Assembly (NCBI GenBank): GCA_027484425.1
Contig: JAIXSZ010000056.1
Span: forward strand, 62,001-126,000
DNA: 64,000 bases
Reading direction: 5' to 3'
DNA from: Sphingobacteriales bacterium
Lineage (GTDB): Bacteria; Bacteroidota; Bacteroidia; Chitinophagales; Chitinophagaceae
Below, one piece after another: positions 56,951-64,000 of the stretch; position 1 is the stretch's first letter; each line of letters starts with the position of its first letter. The position numbers were made by a program, and so were the translations under genes. Below the pieces are notes generated by a model. It was not told the origin of the DNA and did no database searches. It saw only the letters and a program-made list of their open reading frames with translations.

Positions 56951-57628
56951 CTAGTTAATCACTGCATTATAAGACTGATTTTTGGTCATTGGTAAACTCA
57001 AACTGTTGAAAGACCAGAAAAGGGGCGTTTTTTCTAAACGTACTTTTGTATCAGTGTATGCTCTGTAATAGCCAATGTGGTATTTTTTACCATCATTATT
57101 CACTGTTGTAATATCCAATGTTGAGTCGCGCTGTTTATAGTTTACATGTACCTGAGTTATAAAAGGCAGTGTACTATTATTGTTAGTAGCCATCAAAAAG
57201 AAGTAATCGTTACTAACATCCAAGTTACTAAACTCTACTCCTCTTATAGGAAAACCAATTTTAATAGGAGCTAAGTCTACATTGATTCCGTAAGTGCCCT
57301 TTGTTTTGGCAGTTGCTTTCAAAGTATCTCCATAAGAACCTGTGAAGGTGATAACAGCACCACTATCTACTGATAATTCAGTACCATTAACCAACAGGTA
57401 CACTCTGGTAAACGTTTCATTGCGTAGCGAAATAGAAGACACATTTGCAGTTTGGCAATAAGCACCTGTATAACCAGTAGGGCAAATACAAAATCCATCA
57501 CTACATGTGCCCCCATTTTGACAAACAAGCGTTTTACACCTGTCTTTTCTGCAAGAAGTGTATACTACAGTAGCCATGGCCAACAATGTAAATATTGCTG
57601 TAATTACAATCGATTTGGTTTGTTTCAT
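56951..57628 (-). CDS. Lipoprotein with an EGF-like domain
   Basis: 225 residues. Lipobox VYTSC (Cys26) follows a hydrophobic signal. Directly after it comes one EGF-like module with six cysteines: C..LVCQNGGTCSDGFCICPTGYTGAYC (about residues 31-58). The remainder (about 65-225) is a beta-rich domain without recognised motif, including an NGTELSVDSGAVITFTGSYGDTL segment. EGF modules are uncommon in bacteria but occur in Bacteroidota surface lipoproteins. Probably outer-membrane anchored and extracellular; partner unknown. Transcribed towards the thiG terminator. Confidence 0.82.
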   Translation of the reverse strand: MKQTKSIVITAIFTLLAMATVVYTSCRKDRCKTLVCQNGGTCSDGFCICPTGYTGAYCQTANVSSISLRNETFTRVYLLVNGTELSVDSGAVITFTGSYGDTLKATAKTKGTYGINVDLAPIKIGFPIRGVEFSNLDVSNDYFFLMATNNNSTLPFITQVHVNYKQRDSTLDITTVNNDGKKYHIGYYRAYTDTKVRLEKTPLFWSFNSLSLPMTKNQSYNAVIN

Positions 57629-57946
57629 TTTATATTTCTGTTATTGATTGGCAGCTACATCTTTGGACCCACAAACTACCAAGTAAAATTTAAATAATAA
57701 TTGTGCTAAACAATTAGCCTAGCTACAAGAATTATAAAAGGTCGTGGCATAAAATTAATAGATTCTTCTGAAGTAACGCAATATTTACATCAATCTGAAT
57801 CAAAATTTATTTGCAATGCAGTTGACATCGCAAAATGACACAAATCTAACTATGAATACTACATAAATATGCTTCAAAAGTGCTTAAGAACGAATTGCAA
57901 ACATTAATTTATCAGTAAAATTGGACGAGCCTGTTTGAAAGATAAT
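57629..57946. other. Intergenic region, nothing recognised
   Basis: About 320 AT-rich bases between divergent genes. No coding frame, tRNA or terminator seen; only the -7 box of the rightward gene at its end. Confidence 0.4.
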
Positions 57947-57954
57947 TATCTTTG
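57947..57954 (+). promoter_or_regulatory. -7 box abutting the 57957 start codon (leaderless)
   Basis: TATCTTTG, exact TAnnTTTG match. It ends two bases before the first of two adjacent ATGs, with TTGG at 57921-57924 in about -33 position. Confidence 0.55.
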
Positions 57955-57956
57955 CA

Positions 57957-58661
57957 ATGATGTCTAAATTCTATTCTACAACACTGTTATTATACTTTAT
58001 TTGCACATTAACGTTGCAAAAAGTCGTTGCCCAGAATATCAAATCTTTTGATTTTCCTAAAGTAGTATTGGTTCAACTTTCTTCTGAACAAAATAGGATC
58101 AATGCGCTGATAAAGACCAAAAGGTATAACGACCTTGAGCGATTTAAACAAGAAGCAGAGGCTGTAAGAAATGCCACAATTGCAGATTTTAGAGATAATT
58201 TTAAGTTTTGCCAAGTTTATTTTTACATTGATACTAATGTCCAAAAGGTAAAAGATTGCCAATTCGAAGGTGTTTTGTTGTATAGCGACTTATCTCCTGT
58301 TACCAATTTATCCTTGGCTGATAGTTGCGAACTAAATGCTATTGTTTATTACGGCTATCCTCAATGGCAAACAAAGAAAGGGAAATGGGATACCACCAAA
58401 TCAAATTTCGGTGAAGCGGGTAAACCCTATGGTCGTGGACTAGTGATAAATGACCATCAATTGAGACAAATATATTATATATATTGGCTTGATGGTGATT
58501 TTTTCAACCTGAAATTCTTAGTAAGAAAAAAGAATAGAAAAAACAAATACATGTATTTTTCCAGAAAATTCGAACTTGAATATACCCCACAAGCAGCTGA
58601 ACTGGATAGGAGTTTAGTTGAGCGAGAACGAAGATTGAGGAGAAAGTACAATAGACAATAA
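57957..58661 (+). CDS. Exported protein of unknown function
   Basis: 234 residues with a signal sequence (YSTTLLLYFICTLTLQKVVAQ, cleavage at VVA-Q). The mature part starts with a charged helical region (EQNRINALIKTKRYNDLERFKQEAEAV), then a beta-rich region (about 80-200), and ends in a strongly basic tail (ERERRLRRKYNRQ). No family recognised. The position beside the sucB gene is probably incidental. Second ATG (57960) would fit a leaderless transcript equally well. Confidence 0.65.
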   Translation: MMSKFYSTTLLLYFICTLTLQKVVAQNIKSFDFPKVVLVQLSSEQNRINALIKTKRYNDLERFKQEAEAVRNATIADFRDNFKFCQVYFYIDTNVQKVKDCQFEGVLLYSDLSPVTNLSLADSCELNAIVYYGYPQWQTKKGKWDTTKSNFGEAGKPYGRGLVINDHQLRQIYYIYWLDGDFFNLKFLVRKKNRKNKYMYFSRKFELEYTPQAAELDRSLVERERRLRRKYNRQ

Positions 58662-58745
58662 ATAGAAACTGTACACTGTATTTTTACTAATACATCTGCA
58701 GTAGTAAACAAGGAATTTAGTTAATTGGTTTCAACTAAATTTTGG

Positions 58746-58753
58746 TAAATTTG
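58746..58753 (+). promoter_or_regulatory. sucB: -7 box for sucB
   Basis: TAAATTTG, exact TAnnTTTG match, with TTGG at 58725-58728 as a possible -33. The longest frame starts just before this box, favouring the ATG at 58784. Confidence 0.6.
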
Positions 58754-58783
58754 CCATCAGTAAAGCAAACTACATCATATACA

Positions 58784-60004
58784 ATGATAGACATTAAAGT
58801 ACCAGCAGTAGGTGAATCAATAAGTGAGGTAACCTTAGTTAAATGGCTGAAAAAAGAGGGATCTTATGTGAACAGAGACGAGGTGCTTTGTGAACTAGAA
58901 TCAGAAAAAGCTACTTTCGAACTCAATGCAGAGCAAGCTGGTATATTACATATCAAAGCTGAAGAAGGTGTAACGCTCAACATCGGTGACTTGGCATGTA
59001 GCATAGATGAAACTGCGGCAAAACCAGAAACTGCTGCGCCAGCTCCAGTAGCTGCTGCACCCGTAGCAGCTGCAGCGCCAGCTGATACAAAACCTGCTGC
59101 GGCAGCTGCTCCAGCCAGCGATGTAAAGGCAACACCAGTGGCGCAAGCTATAATGGCTGACAAACAAGTGAAACTAACAGAAGTAAAAGGTACAGGTACA
59201 AAGGGCAGAATAATGAAACAAGACGTACTGGAAGCAATAGCGCATCCAGGACGTAAAGGTGGTGACGCTGCTTTCACAAGAGAAGATCGTCGCGAAAAAA
59301 TGAGCAACCTTCGCAAAACGGTGTCTCGCCGCTTAGTGGAAGCAAAAAACAGTACAGCTATGCTTACTACCTTTAACGAGGTAGACATGACACGTATCAT
59401 GGATATACGCAAAGCTTACAAAGACACTTTCAAAGAGTCGCATGGTGTAAATCTCGGGTTCATGTCATTTTTTACTAAGGCCTGTTGTATAGCATTACAA
59501 GAATGGCCTGCTGTGAATGCTTATATTGATGGAGAAACATTAGTTTATCACGACTATTGCGATATTTCAATAGCAGTTTCAGCTCCTAAAGGACTTGTAG
59601 TACCTATAATTCGCAATGCAGAAAGCCTAAGTATGGCTGGTATAGAGCAGAAAGTAGTAGAACTAGCCAAAAAAGCCAGAGATAACAAGTTAACCCCTGA
59701 TGAAATGACAGGTGGTACATTTACGATTACTAATGGAGGTGTTTTCGGGTCGTTGATGTCTACTCCTATTATCAATATTCCACAGTCTGCAATATTGGGT
59801 ATGCACAAAATTCAAGATCGCCCAATGGCAATAAATGGCAAAGTGGAAATTCGTCCGATGATGTATTTGGCACTTAGCTATGACCATAGGATCATTGATG
59901 GTCGTGAGTCTGTAGGTTTCTTGGTTCGCGTGAAAGAATTACTTGAAAATCCAGACTTTATGCTGTTTGGCAGTGACCCGGTAAAGACTTTATTAGAAAT
60001 ATAA
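58784..60004 (+). CDS. sucB: 2-oxoglutarate dehydrogenase E2 (dihydrolipoyl succinyltransferase)
   Basis: 406 residues from the ATG at 58784. Lipoyl domain (1-78) with the lipoylated K42 in ESEKATFEL, an Ala/Pro-rich linker, an E3-binding domain (about 118-155, [18 protein letters not shown]) and the acyltransferase core (about 175-406) with the catalytic H368/D372 in [10 protein letters not shown]. It transfers succinyl groups to CoA in the TCA cycle. The E1 gene is not adjacent. sucD and icd lie within 4.5 kb on the other strand, so TCA genes are loosely clustered. Confidence 0.96.
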   Translation: MIDIKVPAVGESISEVTLVKWLKKEGSYVNRDEVLCELESEKATFELNAEQAGILHIKAEEGVTLNIGDLACSIDETAAKPETAAPAPVAAAPVAAAAPADTKPAAAAAPASDVKATPVAQAIMADKQVKLTEVKGTGTKGRIMKQDVLEAIAHPGRKGGDAAFTREDRREKMSNLRKTVSRRLVEAKNSTAMLTTFNEVDMTRIMDIRKAYKDTFKESHGVNLGFMSFFTKACCIALQEWPAVNAYIDGETLVYHDYCDISIAVSAPKGLVVPIIRNAESLSMAGIEQKVVELAKKARDNKLTPDEMTGGTFTITNGGVFGSLMSTPIINIPQSAILGMHKIQDRPMAINGKVEIRPMMYLALSYDHRIIDGRESVGFLVRVKELLENPDFMLFGSDPVKTLLEI

Positions 60005-60030
60005 TTCTCATATAATTATAGCATAAAAAG

Positions 60031-60064
60031 CACCGAACATTTTTAGAAGGTTCGGTGTTTTTTT
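60031..60064 (+). terminator. sucB: Intrinsic terminator of sucB
   Basis: CACCGAAC / GTTCGGTG stem with an 11-base loop, followed by seven T residues, 27 bases past the stop codon. Confidence 0.88.
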
Positions 60065-60076
60065 ATGCGTAAGAGT

Positions 60077-60637
60077 TTACTTTTTATCAATTAAGTCGTC
60101 GGTAAAGTTTCTGATTGCTTTTTCATTTGCAAACTTTCCGGAGTTATAATCTTGTGATTTATTTCTAGGGATAGAAAGGCTCTCCCAGTTGTTTTTCGAG
60201 TGCAGTTTTGATGCGTATACTATTTGTCCTACATGGTACGAATAGTGAGCAATTTGTCTGTTTATTGCCTCTAGTATGGTAAGCCCATCGTTTCTTATAA
60301 ATATTATTTGCCCTAAATCTTCTTCACTTACAGTATCAAGAGCCTGAAACAAACATCCCCACCCTTCTTCCCATTGCTTCATAATTTCTTCTCTTGACGC
60401 GGCATGTTGTTCAAATTCCGCGTCTCTTTTTCTCCATTCTTTTTCACCGTCGGTGTTTTTAAAGTCTGTCCACCTGCTCAGCATATTACCCCACAAATGT
60501 TTTACAATAGTAGCAACACTATTGGTATCATCATTGGCTTGCCAGTTCAGTTGTTCGTCGGTTAACTGATCAATAGATTTTTCTCCTAGTTGTTTATACA
60601 TCTTGAAGAGCGTCTTTGCATTGTCTGTATAGTTCAT
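60077..60637 (-). CDS. DinB-like protein (DUF1572)
   Basis: 186 residues, a four-helix DinB-fold protein. Metal-binding histidines are probably H in VATIVKHLWGNM (about 48) and the pair in RQIAHYSYHVGQIV (about 131-136), the usual H/HxxxH spacing. DUF1572 members are of unknown activity, some related to bacillithiol or mycothiol-dependent transferases. Transcribed convergently with sucB; the terminators lie 13 bases away. Function not assigned beyond the fold. Confidence 0.86.
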   Translation of the reverse strand: MNYTDNAKTLFKMYKQLGEKSIDQLTDEQLNWQANDDTNSVATIVKHLWGNMLSRWTDFKNTDGEKEWRKRDAEFEQHAASREEIMKQWEEGWGCLFQALDTVSEEDLGQIIFIRNDGLTILEAINRQIAHYSYHVGQIVYASKLHSKNNWESLSIPRNKSQDYNSGKFANEKAIRNFTDDLIDKK

Positions 60638-60716
60638 ACCGCTAATTTATAATCTAACGAAAATACCAAGTTAATGATAATTATCGCCGTAAAGGAATGT
60701 AGTATTCTAAAAACAA

Positions 60717-60743
60717 CTAACCTCGGCAATTGGCCGAGGTTAG
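60717..60743 (-). terminator. sucD: Intrinsic terminator of sucD
   Basis: A perfect 11-bp stem CTAACCTCGGC / GCCGAGGTTAG with a 5-base loop, followed on the minus strand by TTGTTTTTAG, 25 bases past the sucD stop. Confidence 0.85.
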
Positions 60744-60767
60744 AAAATAAAAAATACGAATACTATT

Positions 60768-61646
60768 TTAAGCTGTAACAGAGAGCACCTCTGCCATTGT
60801 AATACCTATGTTAGCTGGGCTGTCTACTACATGAATACCACACTCACGCATGATTTTCATTTTAGCAGCTGCAGTATCATCAGCACCACCTATTATAGCA
60901 CCAGCATGACCCATACGACGACCTGCAGGTGCAGTTTGACCTGCTATAAATCCTACAACTGGTTTACGCATGTTTTCTTTAAGCCAGTAAGCTGCCTCAG
61001 CCTCCATGTTTCCACCTATTTCACCTATCATTATGATACCATCTGTTTCCGGATCATTCATAAGCAGCTCTACAGCTTCGCGCGTAGTGGTACCTATGAT
61101 TGGATCACCACCTATACCTATAGCAGTAGAAATTCCCATTCCAGCTTTAACCGATTGGTCAGCAGCTTCGTAAGTTAAAGTACCCGACTTAGAAACGATA
61201 CCTATACGACCTGGTTTGAAAACGAAACCTGGCATTATACCTACTTTAGCCTCACCTGCGGTTATAACACCAGGACAGTTAGGACCTATAAGACGGCAAT
61301 CACGACCTTTTATAAACTCACGTGCTTTTACCATATCCTGTACAGGAATACCTTCAGTGATACAGATAATTACTTTTACACCAGCATCAGCCGCTTCCAT
61401 TATTGCATCTGCAGCAAATGCAGGTGGTACAAATATGATAGATACATCTGCACCAGTAGTATCAACGGCATCTTTTACAGTGTTAAACACTGGGCGATCT
61501 AGATGGGTAGTACCTCCTTTTGCAGGAGTAACACCACCTACCACATTAGTGCCGTATTCTATCATCTGGGTAGCATGAAAGGTACCTTCTGTACCAGTAA
61601 AACCCTGTACTATTACTTTTGATTCTTTGTTTACTAAAACAGCCAT
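60768..61646 (-). CDS. sucD: Succinyl-CoA ligase, alpha subunit
   Basis: 292 residues. CoA-binding Rossmann part ([33 protein letters not shown] at the start), the hinge IGPNCPGVI near 120, and the phospho-histidine in [12 protein letters not shown] (about 246). It interconverts succinyl-CoA and succinate with substrate-level phosphorylation. The beta-subunit gene (sucC) is not adjacent, as is common in Bacteroidota. Preceded by its own TAAATTTG box. Confidence 0.97.
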   Translation of the reverse strand: MAVLVNKESKVIVQGFTGTEGTFHATQMIEYGTNVVGGVTPAKGGTTHLDRPVFNTVKDAVDTTGADVSIIFVPPAFAADAIMEAADAGVKVIICITEGIPVQDMVKAREFIKGRDCRLIGPNCPGVITAGEAKVGIMPGFVFKPGRIGIVSKSGTLTYEAADQSVKAGMGISTAIGIGGDPIIGTTTREAVELLMNDPETDGIIMIGEIGGNMEAEAAYWLKENMRKPVVGFIAGQTAPAGRRMGHAGAIIGGADDTAAAKMKIMRECGIHVVDSPANIGITMAEVLSVTA

Positions 61647-61669
61647 TAGCCTGATATTTTAAGATAGTG

Positions 61670-61677
61670 CAAATTTA
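61670..61677 (-). promoter_or_regulatory. sucD: -7 box for sucD
   Basis: TAAATTTG on the minus strand, exact TAnnTTTG match, 23 bases before the ATG at 61646. Confidence 0.6.
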
Positions 61678-61781
61678 AATGAAATAACGCAAATTGTCAG
61701 ATAAAATCTTTGTAACCAAGTAGTGTTTATACCAAAAATTGACAGCAAAATTACTGAGACTTAACCACACAAAAATTAATG

Positions 61782-63008
61782 CTAAGCTAGTTTACTCATC
61801 AAGTTAGTATTGAGCGCATCTAGAAACTCTTCTGTATACATATAATGCTCACCGTGATTCACTTTATTGCCATAAATACACACTGCCAAATCCTTGGTCA
61901 TTTTACCACTCTCCACTGTTTCAATACAAACTTGCTCCAATGCATTAGCAAAATTAATCAGCTCTTCATTATTGTCTAGTTTACCCCTGAAAGCTAAACC
62001 TCTGGTCCATGCGAATATTGAAGCAATTGGATTGGTAGAGGTAGGTCTCCCTTTTTGATACTCTCTGTAGTGGCGGGTAACTGTACCATGGGCTGCTTCT
62101 GCTTCCATAGTTTTACCATCTGGTGTAACTAACACGGAAGTCATTAGACCTAATGAACCAAAACCTTGAGCAACCGTATCACTTTGCACATCACCATCGT
62201 AGTTTTTGCATGCCCATACAAAATTGCCATGCCACTTAAGTGCACTAGCTACCATATCATCTATCAATCTATGTTCATACGTAAGGTTTTCGCTTTCGAA
62301 CGCAGCCTTAAATTCATTCTGATAGATATCTTCAAATATATCTTTGAATCTACCATCATACTTTTTGAGTATCGTATTTTTTGTAGAAAGATATAAAGGC
62401 CATTTTTTCTGTAAAGCTAAATTGAAACATGCTCTTGCAAAACCCATGATAGACTCATCGGTGTTGTACATAGCCAAAGCCACACCATCACCTTTGAAGT
62501 TATATACTTCATGCTCTATTGTGGTGCCATCTTCACCTTCAAACTTTACTGTAAGTTTTCCTTTTCCTTTTACTACAAAATCTGTAGCTCTATACTGATC
62601 GCCAAATGCGTGACGACCTATACAAATTGGTGCCGTCCAGTTTGGCACTAATCTTGGTATATTACTCATCACTATTGGCTCTCTGAATACTGTACCATCA
62701 AGTATGTTGCGGATAGTGCCATTGGGGCTTTTCCACATTTGCTTCAACTTAAACTCAGATACTCGAGCTTCATCTGGAGTGATAGTTGCACACTTAATTC
62801 CAACACCATATTGTTTGATTGCATTTGCAGCATCTATCGTAACCTGGTCGTTTGTCTCATCACGATATTCGACACCAAGATCAAAATATTTTATATCAAT
62901 ATCAAGATATGGGAGAATCAGTTTTTCTTTGATGTATTTCCATATTATTCGGGTCATTTCATCACCATCTAGCTCTACTACTGGATTGAGCACTTTGATT
63001 TTAGCCAT
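61782..63008 (-). CDS. icd: NADP-dependent isocitrate dehydrogenase, eukaryote-type
   Basis: 408 residues from the ATG at 63008 ([20 protein letters not shown]); an earlier frame start adds 23 unlikely residues. It resembles the eukaryotic cytosolic/mitochondrial IDH type: [21 protein letters not shown] (isocitrate-binding), [49 protein letters not shown] (metal Asp) and [31 protein letters not shown]. It oxidises isocitrate to 2-oxoglutarate in the TCA cycle. Upstream of sucD on the same strand, but 135 bases apart with a promoter between, so separately transcribed. Confidence 0.96.
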   Translation of the reverse strand: MAKIKVLNPVVELDGDEMTRIIWKYIKEKLILPYLDIDIKYFDLGVEYRDETNDQVTIDAANAIKQYGVGIKCATITPDEARVSEFKLKQMWKSPNGTIRNILDGTVFREPIVMSNIPRLVPNWTAPICIGRHAFGDQYRATDFVVKGKGKLTVKFEGEDGTTIEHEVYNFKGDGVALAMYNTDESIMGFARACFNLALQKKWPLYLSTKNTILKKYDGRFKDIFEDIYQNEFKAAFESENLTYEHRLIDDMVASALKWHGNFVWACKNYDGDVQSDTVAQGFGSLGLMTSVLVTPDGKTMEAEAAHGTVTRHYREYQKGRPTSTNPIASIFAWTRGLAFRGKLDNNEELINFANALEQVCIETVESGKMTKDLAVCIYGNKVNHGEHYMYTEEFLDALNTNLMSKLA

Positions 63009-63090
63009 TGTGTTATAATTTATAATTTTTATAAAATCGTGTAAATCATGGGCTAGAAAACTTTTGTAAAAAGCCATAACTTACAGAAAC

Positions 63091-63098
63091 CAAAAGTA
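63091..63098 (-). promoter_or_regulatory. icd: Putative -7 box for icd
   Basis: TACTTTTG on the minus strand, exact TAnnTTTG match, about 82 bases before the start at 63008; it also lies upstream of the longer frame. Confidence 0.4.
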
Positions 63099-63150
63099 AT
63101 GAGTTTTTGGAAAGTACAATAGGAAATAAAGAAACAACAATCAATGCTTC

Positions 63151-63588
63151 TTAATTTTTCTTGTAATAATATGCAGATAAACCTAATTTACTATTCGTAG
63201 TTATTTGCAATTGGCTGCCCGACAGCAACAATACTTTGTACTTGAAAGTATCTCCAGTATTGTAAACGGTATTCAATGAAATATCACCACTAAAATACCA
63301 TGTAAAACCTAAATCGGGCACCTGTGTCGTATATTCTGTACCAGTGCTATCTTTCCTAAATTCTAAGATATTTGTGATAACTGTGCTTGCCTCATTTTTT
63401 TCCCACTGGTCTATTACGCCATTAGAGTTGTCATCAGTTGCAAAACCGGTCTTTTCCCACTTTCCTATAATTCTTGCATTAACGCTGTTGTCGTCATTAT
63501 TTTTTTTGCATGATGACAACGAAAAAAATAAAGCATTTACTAACATCACTTTGCATACTACTACAGTCGCTCTCATAATCATCGGCAT
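63151..63588 (-). CDS. Lipocalin-like lipoprotein
   Basis: 145 residues with a lipobox (LSSC, about Cys27) followed by a Lys/Asn/Asp-rich tether. The mature part (IIGKWEKTGFATDDNSNGVIDQWEK..., then ILEFRKDSTGTEYT and FTWYFSGDIS) has the GKW start and repeated beta strands of the lipocalin-like (DUF4923/lipocalin_4-type) lipoproteins of Bacteroidota. The inserted DDNSNGVIDQWE resembles a calcium-binding loop, an inference. Ligand unknown. Start at the first ATG; two nearby in-frame ATGs are alternatives. Confidence 0.72.
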   Translation of the reverse strand: MPMIMRATVVVCKVMLVNALFFSLSSCKKNNDDNSVNARIIGKWEKTGFATDDNSNGVIDQWEKNEASTVITNILEFRKDSTGTEYTTQVPDLGFTWYFSGDISLNTVYNTGDTFKYKVLLLSGSQLQITTNSKLGLSAYYYKKN

Positions 63589-63659
63589 TTAAAAAAGTAA
63601 TGTTGATAGAGGAATAAAACACTAATGCAAAAATATCGAAAAATGCAATTACAAAACCA

Positions 63660-64000
63660 TCAATAATCTCCAAAAGAAGTTACTGGTAATTCTGCAAGAG
63701 CTAATTCAAGTTGTTTATCATTAGGTGCAATACCATGCCATTCATGCGTGCCTTCCATAAAGCTTACCCCCTTACCCATGGCAGTATGCATTATTATACA
63801 AACAGGTTTGCCTTTTCTGGTAGCATCTTTAGCTTCTGTCATGCCATCCAAAACCTCTTGCATTACATTGCCGTTCATATCAATAACATGCCAACCAAAT
63901 GCCTCAAACTTGCTGCGTAATGAACCTAAATTCATTACCACATCAGTAGGGCCATCTATTTGTTGTCCATTATAGTCGATAGTGGCTATGAGATTATCTA
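63660..64000 (-). CDS. Transketolase N-terminal (TPP-binding) subunit, C-terminal part
   Basis: The frame is open to the window edge. The visible 112 residues read IATIDYNGQQIDGPTDVVMN, then KFEAFGWHVIDMNG, KGKPVCIIMHTAMGKGVSFMEGTHEWHGIAPND, which is the end of the TPP-binding half of a split transketolase (also resembles DXS-like enzymes, but the KGVSFMEG...WHG block favours transketolase). The partner C-terminal subunit would be expected next, but the adjacent gene in the reading direction is a lipoprotein, so it is elsewhere. It depends on the TPP made by the thiamine pathway. Confidence 0.9.
   Translation of the reverse strand, partial: DNLIATIDYNGQQIDGPTDVVMNLGSLRSKFEAFGWHVIDMNGNVMQEVLDGMTEAKDATRKGKPVCIIMHTAMGKGVSFMEGTHEWHGIAPNDKQLELALAELPVTSFGDY

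Overview
The window reads as chromosomal DNA of a Bacteroidota bacterium, most likely of the Chitinophagales/Chitinophagaceae type. The grounds are: C-terminal type IX secretion (T9SS) sorting domains on four large secreted proteins; a short primary sigma factor of about 289 residues; Bacteroidota promoters of the -7 type (TAnnTTTG) in front of many genes; many Cys-lipoproteins; and a eukaryote-type NADP isocitrate dehydrogenase. Taxonomy is inferred from gene content only. The DNA is visibly AT-rich. I found no rRNA, tRNA, CRISPR array, IS element or prophage.

Layout. 1-4.1 kb (minus): 3' part of valS, a six-bladed NHL-propeller T9SS protein, a lipoprotein and an MFS transporter. 4.3-9.5 kb (plus): an FtsX-like permease, a PyrR-like phosphoribosyltransferase, then a tightly overlapped VWA / PP2C phosphatase / kinase triad of the YegL-YegK-YegI (TerY-P) type. 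9.6-14.2 kb (plus): an AlkA-type glycosylase, a YdeI-family protein and an island of small secreted or membrane proteins of unknown function, with hairpins between them and a dense stem-loop cluster at 14.2-14.4 kb. 14.7-18.1 kb: a lone terminase-small-subunit-like HTH protein with an internal repeat, a DUF486 membrane protein and a SurA-like chaperone. 18.2-30.5 kb: Nnr repair enzyme, M14 carboxypeptidase, Rel (p)ppGpp enzyme, pterin dehydratase, and a 1735-residue M4 metalloprotease with Ig-like repeats.

31-36 kb carries envelope lipid genes (PagL-like deacylase, PAP2 phosphatase, LptF/LptG permease), a START-like protein and rpoD. 36.2-42.8 kb (minus) holds GH20 hexosaminidase, GH2 beta-mannosidase-like enzyme and an MsbA-type exporter. 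43-45.2 kb holds a second NHL-propeller T9SS protein and a Qnr-like pentapeptide-repeat protein. 45.4-48.9 kb is the class Ia ribonucleotide reductase operon nrdB-nrdA. 49.4-52.2 kb holds a second YdeI protein, purM and a beta-barrel protein. 52.2-56.9 kb is a thiamine operon (promoter, TPP riboswitch, thiS-thiC-thiD-thiE-thiG, terminator) lacking thiF and thiH. 57-64 kb holds an EGF-domain lipoprotein, sucB, a DinB/DUF1572 protein, sucD, icd, a lipoprotein and the C-terminal part of a transketolase N-subunit.

The most system-like element is the 4.3-9.5 kb block: kinase, phosphatase and VWA genes are translationally coupled and sit directly after a phosphoribosyltransferase. The triad is known from other bacteria; the PRTase linkage and the apparently leaderless promoter are the less expected parts. 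The small-gene island with its hairpins, and the orphan terminase-like protein, are the least explained parts.
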